Assembly (NCBI RefSeq): GCF_000282635.1
Contig: NZ_AKIW01000007.1
Span: 1-64,000 of the forward strand
From: Variovorax sp. CF313
GTDB taxonomy: Bacteria > Pseudomonadota > Gammaproteobacteria > Burkholderiales > Burkholderiaceae_C
DNA: 64,000 bases
Reading direction: 5' to 3'
Shown: positions 47,817 to 56,223 of the stretch, piece after piece
Layout of the letters: every line of letters begins with the position of its first letter
Numbering within the stretch: the first letter of the stretch is position 1
The notes under the pieces: model-generated
Databases searched by the model: none
Told to the model about the DNA's origin: nothing
Seen by the model: only the letters and a program-made list of their open reading frames with translations
Position numbers and translations under genes: made by a program

Positions 47817-48551
47817 ATGGCTTTTTCTTCTTCCATCGCCGACAGCACCGGCTTCGAGTCCGTCGAGGCGCCCGACCTGGTCGGGCTGGTCGAAGCGCAG
47901 CTGACGCGCGCCATCGTCGAAGGGCGCCTCGCGCCCGGCAGCCGTATCGTCGAGGCCGAGATCGCGCGCCGCATGGGCGTGAGCCGCGCCCCCGTGCGCG
48001 AGGCCGCGCGCCGGCTCGAGCGCCAGGGCGTGCTGGTGGCGCGCCCGCGCCACGGCTTCGCGGTGCGCACCATCAGCGTCCAGGAAATCGACGACCTGTT
48101 CGAAGTGCGCCTGAGCCTGGAGATGACCTCGGTCGAGCTGGCCTGCCGCAAGGCCGACGACGCGGGGCTGCAGCGCCTGCGCACGCTGGTGGACGACATG
48201 GTGCGCGAGGCGCCCACGCAGCCGCAGCACGTGCGCATCGCGACCGACCTGGCCTTCCACACGCTGATCAGCGAGCTCTCGGGCAACGCGCACCTGCACC
48301 GCATCTTCTCGAACACCCAGACCGAGATGCAGATGATCATCGCGCTGATCGACGCGGTCTACCACGACCCCGAGACCATGGCCAACACGCACTACCCCAT
48401 CGTCGATGCGCTGATGAGCCGCGACGTCGAGGCGTCACGCCTGGCCATGCGCGAACATCTCGACGACGCCTGGCAGCAGGTGCGCGCACTGTTCGTGAAG
48501 CAGCACGGCGACGTCGCCCTCACCACTTCCACGCAAGGACCCGCGAGATGA
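47817..48551 (+). CDS. GntR-family regulator, FCD (FadR) class
   Basis: A 244-residue regulator. The winged helix lies at about 25-90 (LTRAIVEGRLAPGSRIVEAE, GVSRAPVREAARRLERQGV), then an FCD all-helical effector domain from about 100 (DLFEVRLSLEMTSVELAC, DLAFHTLISELSGNAHLHRI) with the metal-binding Asp/His pattern. It is embedded in the operon and overlaps the next gene by ATGA. Its likely target is the palindrome at 38499-38533 in front of the first operon gene; the ligand would be an acid from the pathway. Confidence 0.92.
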   Translation: MAFSSSIADSTGFESVEAPDLVGLVEAQLTRAIVEGRLAPGSRIVEAEIARRMGVSRAPVREAARRLERQGVLVARPRHGFAVRTISVQEIDDLFEVRLSLEMTSVELACRKADDAGLQRLRTLVDDMVREAPTQPQHVRIATDLAFHTLISELSGNAHLHRIFSNTQTEMQMIIALIDAVYHDPETMANTHYPIVDALMSRDVEASRLAMREHLDDAWQQVRALFVKQHGDVALTTSTQGPAR

Positions 48552-49576
48552 AGATCGTCTACAGCGACGCCCACAAGGACCACGACCCGCAGCTCTTCAT
48601 GGTGCGCGGCCGCCTGAAGCGCAGCAACGAGCAGCCCGAGCGGGCCTTCCGCCTGCTGTCGGCGGTCGAGCACGATGGCCACGAGGTTGTCGCGGGCGAA
48701 GACTTCGGCGCCGGCCCGCGCGCCGCGATCCACACGCCGGAGTACCTGCGCTTCCTGGAGACGGCCTACGCGCGCTGGCGGCTGCTGGACGACCCGTCCG
48801 ACGAGGTCATGCCCAACATCCATCCCTTTCCGGGCGAGCCCTGCACGTATCCGGAGAGCGTGGTCGGGCAGGCCGGCTTCCACATGGGCGACAACGCGTG
48901 TTCCATCGGCCCGCACACCTGGGCCGCGGCCGTGGGCTCGGCCCACGTGGCCACCCACGCGGCGCAGCTCGTGCTGCAGGGCGAGCGCGCGGCCTATGCG
49001 CTGTGCCGTCCGCCGGGCCACCACGCCTATGCCGACCGGGCCAACGGCTTCTGCTACCTGAACAACACGGCCATCGCGGCGCAGCACTTGCGCGCGGCGC
49101 ACGACCGCGTGGCGATCCTCGACATCGACGTGCACCACGGCAACGGCACGCAGGGCATCTTCTACCGCCGCGCCGACGTGCTGACGATCTCGCTGCACGG
49201 CGATCCGCGCAACTTCACGCCCTTCTTCACCGGCTATGCGCACGAGCGCGGCGAGGGCGCGGGCCTGGGCTACAACATCAACAAGCCGCTCGCGCTGGGC
49301 ACCGACATCGACGGCTACCTGCCTGCGTTGCGCGATGCCTGCGAGAGCATCCGCGCCTTCGCGCCCGGCGCGCTGGTGGTGGCGCTGGGCCTCGACACGC
49401 ATGAGCGCGATCCCTACAAGGGCATGAAGATCACGACGCCCGGCTTCGCGCAGCTGCTCGCCGAGATCGCGCGCCTCGGCTTGCCGACCGTGCTGGTGCA
49501 GGAGGGCGGCTATCTCTCCGACGACCTGGGCCCCAACCTCGCCAGCGCGCTGCGCGGCTTCGCGGGCGCCGCATGA
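48548..49576 (+). CDS. Acetylpolyamine amidohydrolase (class II HDAC-like)
   Basis: Zinc enzyme removing acetyl groups from N-acetylated polyamines or similar amines; 342 residues, the size of Mycoplana APAH. Catalytic features: RPPGHHAYAD (His158/His159), DIDVHHGNGTQG with zinc ligands Asp194 and His196, GLDTHERDP with Asp283, and the EGGYLSDD tyrosine. The N-terminal MKIVYSDAHKDHDP and an extended loop with IHPFPGEPCTYPES are typical of polyamine-specific members rather than histone deacetylases. It is coupled to the GntR gene before and the kinase-like gene after (ATGA at both ends). It suggests that the operon handles acylated amines. Confidence 0.9.
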   Translation: MKIVYSDAHKDHDPQLFMVRGRLKRSNEQPERAFRLLSAVEHDGHEVVAGEDFGAGPRAAIHTPEYLRFLETAYARWRLLDDPSDEVMPNIHPFPGEPCTYPESVVGQAGFHMGDNACSIGPHTWAAAVGSAHVATHAAQLVLQGERAAYALCRPPGHHAYADRANGFCYLNNTAIAAQHLRAAHDRVAILDIDVHHGNGTQGIFYRRADVLTISLHGDPRNFTPFFTGYAHERGEGAGLGYNINKPLALGTDIDGYLPALRDACESIRAFAPGALVVALGLDTHERDPYKGMKITTPGFAQLLAEIARLGLPTVLVQEGGYLSDDLGPNLASALRGFAGAA

Positions 49577-50652
49577 CGGCAGCGGACGGGTTCGACGATG
49601 CGGAAGTCTTGAGCGAAGGCTCGCCCGAACTCGACCCCGACTGGGTGCGCGCGTTCGCGCTGCGCCACTACGGCATCGAAGGCGAGATGCGGCCGCTGAC
49701 CGGCGAGCGCGACCGCAACTACCGCCTCGAATCGGCGCTGACCGGCGAGCACTTCATGCTGAAGATCTCCCACCCGAGCGAAACACCGCTGGTGGCGGAC
49801 TTCCAGACCCAGGCGCTGCTGCACATCGCGGCTGCCGACGCGGGGCTGCCGGTGCAGCGCATCGTGCCCACGCGCGAGGGCCAGCCTTCGCTGCTGTGCG
49901 ATCCGGGCGACGGCCTGCCGCGCGTGGCTCGGCTCTTCAGCTACCTGCCGGGCCTGCCCTTGCCCGAAGCGCCGCGCACAGCCGCGCAGCAACTGAACCT
50001 GGCGCGCACGCTGGCCCGGCTCGACCTCGCGCTGCGCGACTTCGACCATCCGGCCGGCGCGCTCGCGCTGCCCTGGGACATCCAGCGCGCCGACAGCGTG
50101 CGCGGCCTGCTCGCGCACATCGGCGATCCGCAGCGGCGCGCGCTGGCCGGGCGCTCGCTCGACCGCTTCGAGCGCGATGCGAAGCCGGTGCTGGCGGGCC
50201 TGCGCACGCAGCCCATTCACAACGACTTCAACATCTACAACGTGCTGGTCGATCCCGCCGACACCGACCGCATTGCCGGCATCCTCGATTTCGGCGACAT
50301 GGTGCGCGCGCCGCTGATCGACGACCTCGCAGTGGCCGCGGCCTACCAGCTCGATCCGGCGGGCGATGCGCTGGCCGGCATCGTGCCCTTCATTGCCGCG
50401 TACCACGCCGTGCTTCCGCTGACGCGCGAGGAGGTCGACGTGCTGTTCACGCTGATCACCGCGCGGCTCGTGATGGTGGTGGCCATCAGCGGCTGGCGCG
50501 CTGCGCGCCACCCCGACAACGCGGCCTACCTGCTGCGCAACAACGCGCTGTCGTGGGCCCGCCTGCAGGCCTGCGACCGCATCGGCAACGAAGCCGCAAG
50601 CACCGCCTTCCGGCGCGCCTGCGGCATGAACCAGAGTCACGCAAATGCCTGA
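49573..50652 (+). CDS. APH-fold kinase, hydroxylysine kinase-like
   Basis: A 359-residue small-molecule kinase of the aminoglycoside phosphotransferase fold. The ATP lysine is in FMLKISHPSE, the catalytic loop is IHNDFNIYNVLV, and the metal-binding GILDFGDM is the DFG equivalent. The N-terminus (RHYGIEGEMRPLTGERDRNY) and overall layout resemble eukaryotic hydroxylysine kinase (HYKK/AGPHD1). That enzyme uses GTP to phosphorylate 5-hydroxylysine. It overlaps by 8 bases the following gene, a phospholyase of the subfamily that acts on exactly such O-phosphorylated amines. True aminoglycoside resistance is unlikely in this catabolic setting. Homoserine or ethanolamine-type substrates remain possible. 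Confidence 0.82.
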   Translation: MTAADGFDDAEVLSEGSPELDPDWVRAFALRHYGIEGEMRPLTGERDRNYRLESALTGEHFMLKISHPSETPLVADFQTQALLHIAAADAGLPVQRIVPTREGQPSLLCDPGDGLPRVARLFSYLPGLPLPEAPRTAAQQLNLARTLARLDLALRDFDHPAGALALPWDIQRADSVRGLLAHIGDPQRRALAGRSLDRFERDAKPVLAGLRTQPIHNDFNIYNVLVDPADTDRIAGILDFGDMVRAPLIDDLAVAAAYQLDPAGDALAGIVPFIAAYHAVLPLTREEVDVLFTLITARLVMVVAISGWRAARHPDNAAYLLRNNALSWARLQACDRIGNEAASTAFRRACGMNQSHANA

Positions 50653-51916
50653 AGAATCGCTCCTGGAGCGCCGCGCGCGGCTGCTCGGCCCGGCCTACCG
50701 CCTGTTCTACGAAGCACCGCTGCACCCGGTGCGCGGCGAAGGCGTGTGGCTCGACGACGCCGACGGCAAGCGCTATCTCGATGCGTACAACAACGTCGCG
50801 TCGGTGGGGCATTGCCATCCACACGTGGTGGAGGCCATCGCGCGGCAGGCCAGCGTGCTCAACACCCACACGCGCTACCTGCACGAAGGCGTGCTCGACT
50901 ACGCCGAGCGTCTGCTGGCCACCATGCCGCCCGCGCTCGGCCATGCGATGTTCACCTGCACCGGCAGCGAGGCCAACGACCTTGCGATGCGCATCGCCAA
51001 GGCCCACACGAAGGCCGAAGGGCTGATCGTCACGCGCTTCGCGTACCACGGCGTGACGGAGTCGATCGCGCAGGCCTCGCCTTCGCTCGGGCGCTTCGTG
51101 CAGCTCGGCAAGACGGTGCGCACCGTGCCGCCGCCCGACAGCTACCGCGTGCCGCCCGAAGACCAGGGAAGGGCTTTCGCCGCCGGCGTGCGCGCCGCCA
51201 TCGCCGACCTGCAGGCGCATGGCATGCGGCCGGCCGCGCTGATGGTCGACACCGTGTTCTCGAGCGACGGCATCTTCACCGACCCGGCGGGCTTCCTGAA
51301 CGAAGCGGTTGCCGCGATCCGCGAGGCCGGCGGGATCTTCATCGCCGACGAAGTGCAGCCCGGCCTGGGCCGCACCGGCGATGCCTTCTGGGGCTTCATG
51401 CGCCACGAGAGTCTGGTGCCCGACATCGTGACCATGGGCAAGCCGCTGGGCAACGGCCATCCATTGGCTGGGCTGGCGGTGCAGCCGGAGGTGCTGGCCG
51501 CGTTCGGCCGCGAGTGCCGCTACTTCAACACCTTCGGCGGCAACCCGGTGTCGATGGCGGCCGGCATGGCGGTGCTCGACGTGATCGAGCGCGAAGGATT
51601 GATGGCCAATGCGCAGCGCGTGGGCCGCCATCTGCGCGCCGGACTCTCGAAGCTTGCCGAGCGCCACGAGTTGATCGGCGACGTGCGCGGCGCGGGTCTG
51701 TTCGTGGGCCTGGAGCTCGTGACAGACCGTCGCGCGCGCACGCCTGCCACGGCCGAGACCGTGCGCGTCGTCAACGGCCTGCGCGAGCGGCAGGTGCTGC
51801 TGAGCGCCACCGGCGAACACGCCAACACGCTGAAGATCCGTCCGCCGCTGGTGTTCTCCGAAGCCAATGCCGATCTGCTGATCGGCACGCTGGACGAAGT
51901 GCTGGCCAGGCTTTGA
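50645..51916 (+). CDS. Phospho-amine phospholyase (class III aminotransferase fold; PHYKPL/ETNPPL-like)
   Basis: The 423-residue PLP protein belongs to the AGXT2L subfamily, whose members eliminate phosphate and ammonia from phosphohydroxylysine or phosphoethanolamine instead of transaminating. Signature parts are YNNVASVGHCHPHVVEAI, LNTHTRYLHEGVLDYAERL, FTCTGSEANDLAMR, IADEVQPGLGRTG and TMGKPLGNGHP, with PLP lysine K266. The 8-bp overlap with the kinase gene indicates a two-step unit: phosphorylate a hydroxy-amine, then split it to an aldehyde. With 5-hydroxylysine the product would be 2-aminoadipate semialdehyde. The substrate is an inference from this pairing. Confidence 0.88.
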   Translation: MPEESLLERRARLLGPAYRLFYEAPLHPVRGEGVWLDDADGKRYLDAYNNVASVGHCHPHVVEAIARQASVLNTHTRYLHEGVLDYAERLLATMPPALGHAMFTCTGSEANDLAMRIAKAHTKAEGLIVTRFAYHGVTESIAQASPSLGRFVQLGKTVRTVPPPDSYRVPPEDQGRAFAAGVRAAIADLQAHGMRPAALMVDTVFSSDGIFTDPAGFLNEAVAAIREAGGIFIADEVQPGLGRTGDAFWGFMRHESLVPDIVTMGKPLGNGHPLAGLAVQPEVLAAFGRECRYFNTFGGNPVSMAAGMAVLDVIEREGLMANAQRVGRHLRAGLSKLAERHELIGDVRGAGLFVGLELVTDRRARTPATAETVRVVNGLRERQVLLSATGEHANTLKIRPPLVFSEANADLLIGTLDEVLARL

Positions 51917-51987
51917 CCCGCTGTCATGGCGGCAAACGCCGCCTTGCGCCAGAATCGTCCGCCTCCCACGACAGTGCCCTCGCCGCC

Positions 51988-53193
51988 ATGAACATCGCCG
52001 ATTCCTTCCTTGCCAACGCCGCCCGTTTCGTCGAGATCCGGCGCGACATCCACGCCCATCCCGAACTCGGTTTCGAGGAGCACCGCACTTCCGAGAAGGT
52101 CGCGAGCCTGCTGACCGGATGGGGCATCGAGGTGCACCGAGGCATCGCCGGCACGGGACTCGTCGGCGTGCTGCGCAAGGGCACGGGCTCGCGCACCATC
52201 GGCCTGCGCGCCGACATGGACGCGCTGCCATTGCACGAAGCCAACGAGTTCGCCCACAAGTCGACCAACCCCGGCCGCATGCACGCCTGCGGCCACGACG
52301 GCCACACCACCATGCTGCTGGCCGCCGCGTGGCACCTGTCGCAGCAGGGCCCCGGCGACTTCGACGGCACGGTGCATTTCATCTTCCAGCCCGCCGAGGA
52401 GATGGGCAAGGCCGGCGCGAAGAAGATGATCGACGAAGGCCTGTTCGAGCGCTTTCCGTGCGACGCGGTCTTCGGGCTGCACAACTTCCCCGTCGGCGAC
52501 GTGGGCCGCTTTGCGCTCAACGAAGGCGCGCTGATGGCGTCGAGCAACACGTACAAAATCACGCTGCGTGGACGCGGCACGCATGCCTCGATGCCGCACA
52601 CCGGCATCGACCCGGTGGCCGCGGTGGTCACGCTGGCGCAGCAACTGCAGACCATCGTGGCGCGCACCATTCCCAGCACCGAGCGCGCACTGCTTGCAGT
52701 CACGCAGCTGCAGGGCTCGGATGCGCCGAACGTGATTCCCGATGTGGCGACGGTGGGCGGCACGATCCGCACCTTTTCCATCGAAGCCATCGACAAGCTC
52801 GAGGCGCGGCTGCGCGAAGTGGCGGCCGGCGTGGCGGCGGCGCATGGCTGCACGGCCGAGGTGTACTTCAACCGCTCCTCGCCGCCGACCGTGAACCATC
52901 CGGCCGAGGCGCGCTTTGCCGCCGGCGTGATGCGCGAGGTGGTTGGCGACGACATGGTCACCGACAACTTCCCCGCCGTGATGGGCGCCGAGGACTTCGC
53001 CCACATGCTGCTCGCGCGGCCCGGCTGCTACGCCTTCCTGGGCAACGGCGACGGCGACCACCGGCTCGACGGCCACGGGCCCGGCCCCTGCATCATTCAC
53101 AACACCTCGTTCGACTTCAACGACGAGATCATCCCGATCGGTGCCAGCTACTTCGTGAAGCTGGTGCAGCGCTGGCTGTCGCCGGGCGGTTGA
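51988..53193 (+). CDS. M20D amidohydrolase (hippurate hydrolase/N-acyl amino acid deacylase type)
   Basis: Dimetal hydrolase of N-acyl amino acids; 401 residues. It shows DIHAHPELGFEE, the metal-binding block RMHACGHDGHTTMLL, HFIFQPAEE with the catalytic Glu, and the dimerisation domain from about 185 (GRGTHASMPHTGIDPV). MGAEDFAHML supplies further ligand residues. It follows the phospholyase by 71 bases on the same strand; a weak start context. Together with the acetylpolyamine amidohydrolase it suggests that the incoming substrate is N-acylated. Confidence 0.92.
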   Translation: MNIADSFLANAARFVEIRRDIHAHPELGFEEHRTSEKVASLLTGWGIEVHRGIAGTGLVGVLRKGTGSRTIGLRADMDALPLHEANEFAHKSTNPGRMHACGHDGHTTMLLAAAWHLSQQGPGDFDGTVHFIFQPAEEMGKAGAKKMIDEGLFERFPCDAVFGLHNFPVGDVGRFALNEGALMASSNTYKITLRGRGTHASMPHTGIDPVAAVVTLAQQLQTIVARTIPSTERALLAVTQLQGSDAPNVIPDVATVGGTIRTFSIEAIDKLEARLREVAAGVAAAHGCTAEVYFNRSSPPTVNHPAEARFAAGVMREVVGDDMVTDNFPAVMGAEDFAHMLLARPGCYAFLGNGDGDHRLDGHGPGPCIIHNTSFDFNDEIIPIGASYFVKLVQRWLSPGG

Positions 53194-53215
53194 AGTTGTT
53201 CCCTTCCTGTTGACG

Positions 53216-54214
53216 ATGACCAAGAAAGTGGCCGCACAGATGACCTCCACCCCGCTCACCCGACGTTCGTTGACCGCGCTTGCTGCTGCGGCGGTGCTTG
53301 GTGCCATCGCACCGGCCCATGCACAGCAGCGCGTGATCCACATCGTCGTGCCCTTCGCCACCGGCGCGGTGCAGGACACGGTGGCGCGCGCCTTCAACAA
53401 TGAGTTGGGCGCGGCGCTGAATGCCAGCGCCATCGTCGAGAACCGCGCGGGCGCGGGTGGCACCGTGGGCGCGGCCCTGGTGGCGCGCGCGCCGGCCGAC
53501 GGCAACACGCTGGTCCTCGCGGCGGCGAGCCACAACATCGCGGGCTTTCTCTACAACAAGCTGAGCTACGACCCGCTGAAGGATTTCGTCGGCGTGGCCA
53601 ACGTCGGCAATGCGGGCTATGTTCTGGCGGTGGCCAGCGGCATGAATGTGTCGAGCACGGCCGACTTCATCAAGGAGGTCAGGGCCAACCCCGGCAAGTA
53701 CAACTACGCCTCGGCCGGCAACGGCAGCGCGACGCACCTCGCGATGGCGTCGTTTCTCGCGAAGGCGGGGCTGCAGATGACGCACATCCCGACCAAGTCG
53801 ACCGGCGAGGCCGTCAATGAGGTGCTCGCGGGTCGCGTGCAGGCGGTGATCTCGTCGAGCATCGGCGTGATCGGCTTCCAGGACGATGCGCGCATCAAGC
53901 TGCTCGCGTCCACCGGCCAGTCGCGCAGCCCCTTCCTGCCGAAGCTGCCGACGGTGGCCGAGAGCGGCCTGCCGGGCTACGCCTTCGATTCGTGGATCGG
54001 CTTGCTCGCGCCGGCCGGCACGCCCAAGGCGGAAGTCGAGCGCATCAACGTCGCGGCCAACAAGGTGCTGGCCGACCCGGCGATCCAGGAGCGCTTCAAG
54101 CGGCTGGGTGTGGAGCCGCGCAGCCAGAGTGCGGAGGAATTCCAGAAGCTGCTGCGTTCGGATTGGGATGCGATGGGGGTTGTGGTGAAGGCTTCCGGGG
54201 CGAAGATCGACTGA
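53216..54214 (+). CDS. Tripartite tricarboxylate transporter substrate-binding protein (Bug family)
   Basis: A second orphan Bug protein, 332 residues. The signal peptide follows TRRSLTALAAAAVLGAIAPA-HA-Q (twin-arginine-like). IHIVVPFATGAVQDTVARAF, IVENRAGAGGTVGAALVARA and GLLAPAGTPKAEVERIN are family hallmarks. Start choice is uncertain: ATG at 53216 has a weak ribosome binding site and ATG at 53240 (MTSTPLTRRS) would also keep the signal peptide. It is the last gene of the long operon. No TctA or TctB is present. Confidence 0.9.
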   Translation: MTKKVAAQMTSTPLTRRSLTALAAAAVLGAIAPAHAQQRVIHIVVPFATGAVQDTVARAFNNELGAALNASAIVENRAGAGGTVGAALVARAPADGNTLVLAAASHNIAGFLYNKLSYDPLKDFVGVANVGNAGYVLAVASGMNVSSTADFIKEVRANPGKYNYASAGNGSATHLAMASFLAKAGLQMTHIPTKSTGEAVNEVLAGRVQAVISSSIGVIGFQDDARIKLLASTGQSRSPFLPKLPTVAESGLPGYAFDSWIGLLAPAGTPKAEVERINVAANKVLADPAIQERFKRLGVEPRSQSAEEFQKLLRSDWDAMGVVVKASGAKID

Positions 54215-54279
54215 GGCGGTGATCGAATAACGGCCAGGCCTTGTTTCGGGGAAAAACAAGACAGGGCTTGTAATTTACG

Positions 54280-54331
54280 AAAATATCCCAAAGCTGATAT
54301 TTTGACAAAATAAGCTACAGCCGATATTCTG
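54280..54331 (+). promoter_or_regulatory. Candidate HipB operators upstream of hipBA
   Basis: AAAATATC (54280-54287) and GATATTTT (54296-54303) form a perfect inverted repeat around 8 bases, giving TATC-N8-GATA. This resembles the known E. coli HipB operator TATCC-N8-GGATA but is two bases tighter. A direct repeat AGCTGATATTTTG (54292) / AGCCGATATTCTG (54319) has a 27-bp period. The area is AT-rich against the GC-rich background and ends 8 bases before the hipB ATG, so it likely overlaps the promoter. Confidence 0.55.
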
Positions 54332-54338
54332 GTCGGCG

Positions 54339-54812
54339 ATGGACTATCCCCTTCGTTTCGTCGACCAGCTGCGGCCGCACCTCAAGGCACTGCGGAAGAA
54401 GCGCGGCCTGACGCAGGCGCAGGCAGGTGCGTTGGTCGGTGTCAGCCAGGCCCGGATCGCGGAGATCGAAGCGAATCCCGGGGCGGTCAGCTTCGAGCAA
54501 CTGATGAAGTTGATGGCGGCGTTGGGGGCATCCTTTTCCCTGCAGGACGGGACGTCCCCAAGTCCCATCGCGGACGCCGCGCAGCAGCATCCCGGGGAGC
54601 GCGACTCGCTGCCGGACGATGCCGTGAACCTCCCGGAGGGATGGATCGCCAGGAGGATGAGCGATCAATCGGTGCTGGTCCGCCTGCCTTCCGGGCAATC
54701 GAGCGCTCCAGGCGCATCGCTTCGTGCGCTTCAGGCGCTGAATCCCGGCAAGGACATCAAGCCGACGTCTCGCCGGAGCTTCGTCGTCCGGCCGAAGAAG
54801 GAGTCCTGGTGA
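54339..54812 (+). CDS. hipB: HipB-like antitoxin, helix-turn-helix repressor
   Basis: A DNA-binding antitoxin of 157 residues. The XRE-type helix-turn-helix covers about 10-65 (LKALRKKRGLTQAQAGALVG, SQARIAEIEANPGAVSFEQL). It is longer than the 88-residue E. coli HipB: residues 75-157 form an extra tail with WIARRMSDQSVLVRLPSGQ and a basic end, RRSFVVRPKKESW. The stop codon overlaps a GTG (54809) that should start hipA (GTGA), but the hipA frame is broken a few codons later. Autoregulation through the upstream inverted repeats is expected for the family. Confidence 0.88.
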   Translation: MDYPLRFVDQLRPHLKALRKKRGLTQAQAGALVGVSQARIAEIEANPGAVSFEQLMKLMAALGASFSLQDGTSPSPIADAAQQHPGERDSLPDDAVNLPEGWIARRMSDQSVLVRLPSGQSSAPGASLRALQALNPGKDIKPTSRRSFVVRPKKESW

Positions 54813-54828
54813 CGCAGGCGCTCGGCGC

Positions 54829-56133
54829 GTGGATGAACGGGGGCCCGTTGGCACCTGGTCCGTCGACCACGGTGTCCACACCTTCCGGTACGACCCCCGA
54901 TGGCTCGAATCGCCCCGGCGGCGCTCGCTGTCGTTGTCGATTCCGCTCACCGGCACGCTCGAAGTCCGCGGCGAGGTGGTCCGCAACTACTTCGACAATC
55001 TGCTGCCCGACAACGACAGGGTTCGCGCGCGTCTGCGCAATCGCTTCAAGCTCAAGGACGCCAAGACTTTCGACCTGCTCGAAGCCATCGGCCGCGACTG
55101 TGTCGGGGCCGTGCAATTGCTGCCCGAAGGCGCCGCGCCGCAGGGCTGGAATGCCGTGAACTGCGAGCCCCTGGACGAAGAGCAGATCGCCGCGCTGCTG
55201 CAAGCCGTTCCGTCCGAAGACACCCCGGAAGGCATGCGCGACGAAGACCTGTTTCGCATTTCCCTTGCCGGTGCGCAGGAGAAGACCGCCCTGACTTTCT
55301 GGAACGGCGAATGGTGCCGGCCGCATGGCGCCACGCCCACCACGCACATCATCAAGCTGCCGCTGGGATTGATCGGCGGCTCCAAGCGCGTGGACGCCTC
55401 GGACTCGGTGCAGAACGAATGGCTGTGCGCACAGATCGTCGAGGCACTCGGCCTGCAAGTGGCGCCGACATCCATGGCCACCTTCGGCGGGCAGACGGTC
55501 CTGGTCGTGGAGCGGTTCGACCGCGAGTGGATGGATGGTGGCGCCTGGATCGCGCGCCTGCCGCAGGAGGACTGTTGCCAGGCCATGGGCCTGCCGTCCG
55601 ACAGGAAGTACGAGCAGCACGGCGGCCCCGGCATGAGCAAGTGCCTGCAGCTTCTGCAAGGCAGCGGGAGTGCGGAGGATGGCGCCCGGTTCCTGCTCGC
55701 GCAATTGGCCTTCTTTCTGCTCGCCGCCACCGACGGCCATGCCAAGAACTTTTCGATTCACCTCCTGCGCGGCGACGCCTACGAGATGACGCCGCTCTAC
55801 GACATCATTTCGATGTGGCCGTACTTCGGCAACGGGCCCAATCAGTTCCAGCCGCGCAAGGCAGGTCTGGCCATGGCCATCCGATCCAAGAATGCGCACT
55901 ATGTCTTTCACACCATCCAGGCTCGCCATTGGCATGGGTTGGCCATGAAGAACGGTGGCATCGACGTCTGGAACGCCATGCTGGACATGGCGGCGTCGGT
56001 GGATGACGCACTGAGCGAGGTCGAGGCCCTGTTGCCGTCGGATTTCCCTGCATGGACCTGGGAGTCCATCTCGCGGGGCATGCGAAGCGAGGCCGAGCGG
56101 TTCCTCTCAGGTGTGACCGACATCGCTGTGTAG
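54829..56133 (+). CDS. hipA: HipA-family serine/threonine kinase toxin, frameshifted near its start
   Basis: HipA phosphorylates glutamyl-tRNA synthetase or similar targets and induces dormancy. The intact frame from GTG 54829 gives 434 residues. It has FRYDPRWL, YFDNLLPDNDRVRARLRNRF and GRDCVGAVQLLPEG, then the glycine-rich loop FRISLAGAQEK with the autophosphorylation-type Ser145. VLVVERFDRE, the catalytic TDGHAKNFSIH (Asp302) and the metal-binding PLYDI follow. The kinase core looks complete. The natural start is GTG 54809, which overlaps the hipB stop and reads VTQALGAWMNGG. It runs out of frame at five G (54839-54843). One more G would join it exactly to PVGTWSVDHG, matching E. coli HipA. 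So this is a one-base deletion, a slippage site or a sequencing error; GTG 54829 has no ribosome binding site. Confidence 0.85.
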   Translation: MDERGPVGTWSVDHGVHTFRYDPRWLESPRRRSLSLSIPLTGTLEVRGEVVRNYFDNLLPDNDRVRARLRNRFKLKDAKTFDLLEAIGRDCVGAVQLLPEGAAPQGWNAVNCEPLDEEQIAALLQAVPSEDTPEGMRDEDLFRISLAGAQEKTALTFWNGEWCRPHGATPTTHIIKLPLGLIGGSKRVDASDSVQNEWLCAQIVEALGLQVAPTSMATFGGQTVLVVERFDREWMDGGAWIARLPQEDCCQAMGLPSDRKYEQHGGPGMSKCLQLLQGSGSAEDGARFLLAQLAFFLLAATDGHAKNFSIHLLRGDAYEMTPLYDIISMWPYFGNGPNQFQPRKAGLAMAIRSKNAHYVFHTIQARHWHGLAMKNGGIDVWNAMLDMAASVDDALSEVEALLPSDFPAWTWESISRGMRSEAERFLSGVTDIAV

Positions 56134-56223
56134 GACGCCGGTCAATTGACAACGCGCCGCCCGCGTTCATGCTTCCTGATGGGTTTCGGGGCATTCCGCT
56201 TCGGACCGTAAAAGGGGCTTTTC

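Noticed and set aside
48548..49576. Histone deacetylase-like regulator of chromatin proteins
   Set aside because: Loop features and residue numbering match acetylpolyamine amidohydrolases, and the setting is an amine catabolic operon.
49573..50652. Aminoglycoside resistance phosphotransferase
   Set aside because: Only the general kinase fold is shared; overlap with a phospholyase gene and an amidohydrolase indicates amine catabolism.
54240..54260. CTTGTTT / AAACAAG hairpin as terminator of the second Bug gene
   Set aside because: Short AT stem with no following T run; too weak to call.
56146..56174. TTGACA as a -35 box for the glycine zipper gene
   Set aside because: At 17 bases downstream only ATGCTT is found, a poor -10 box, so no promoter is called.
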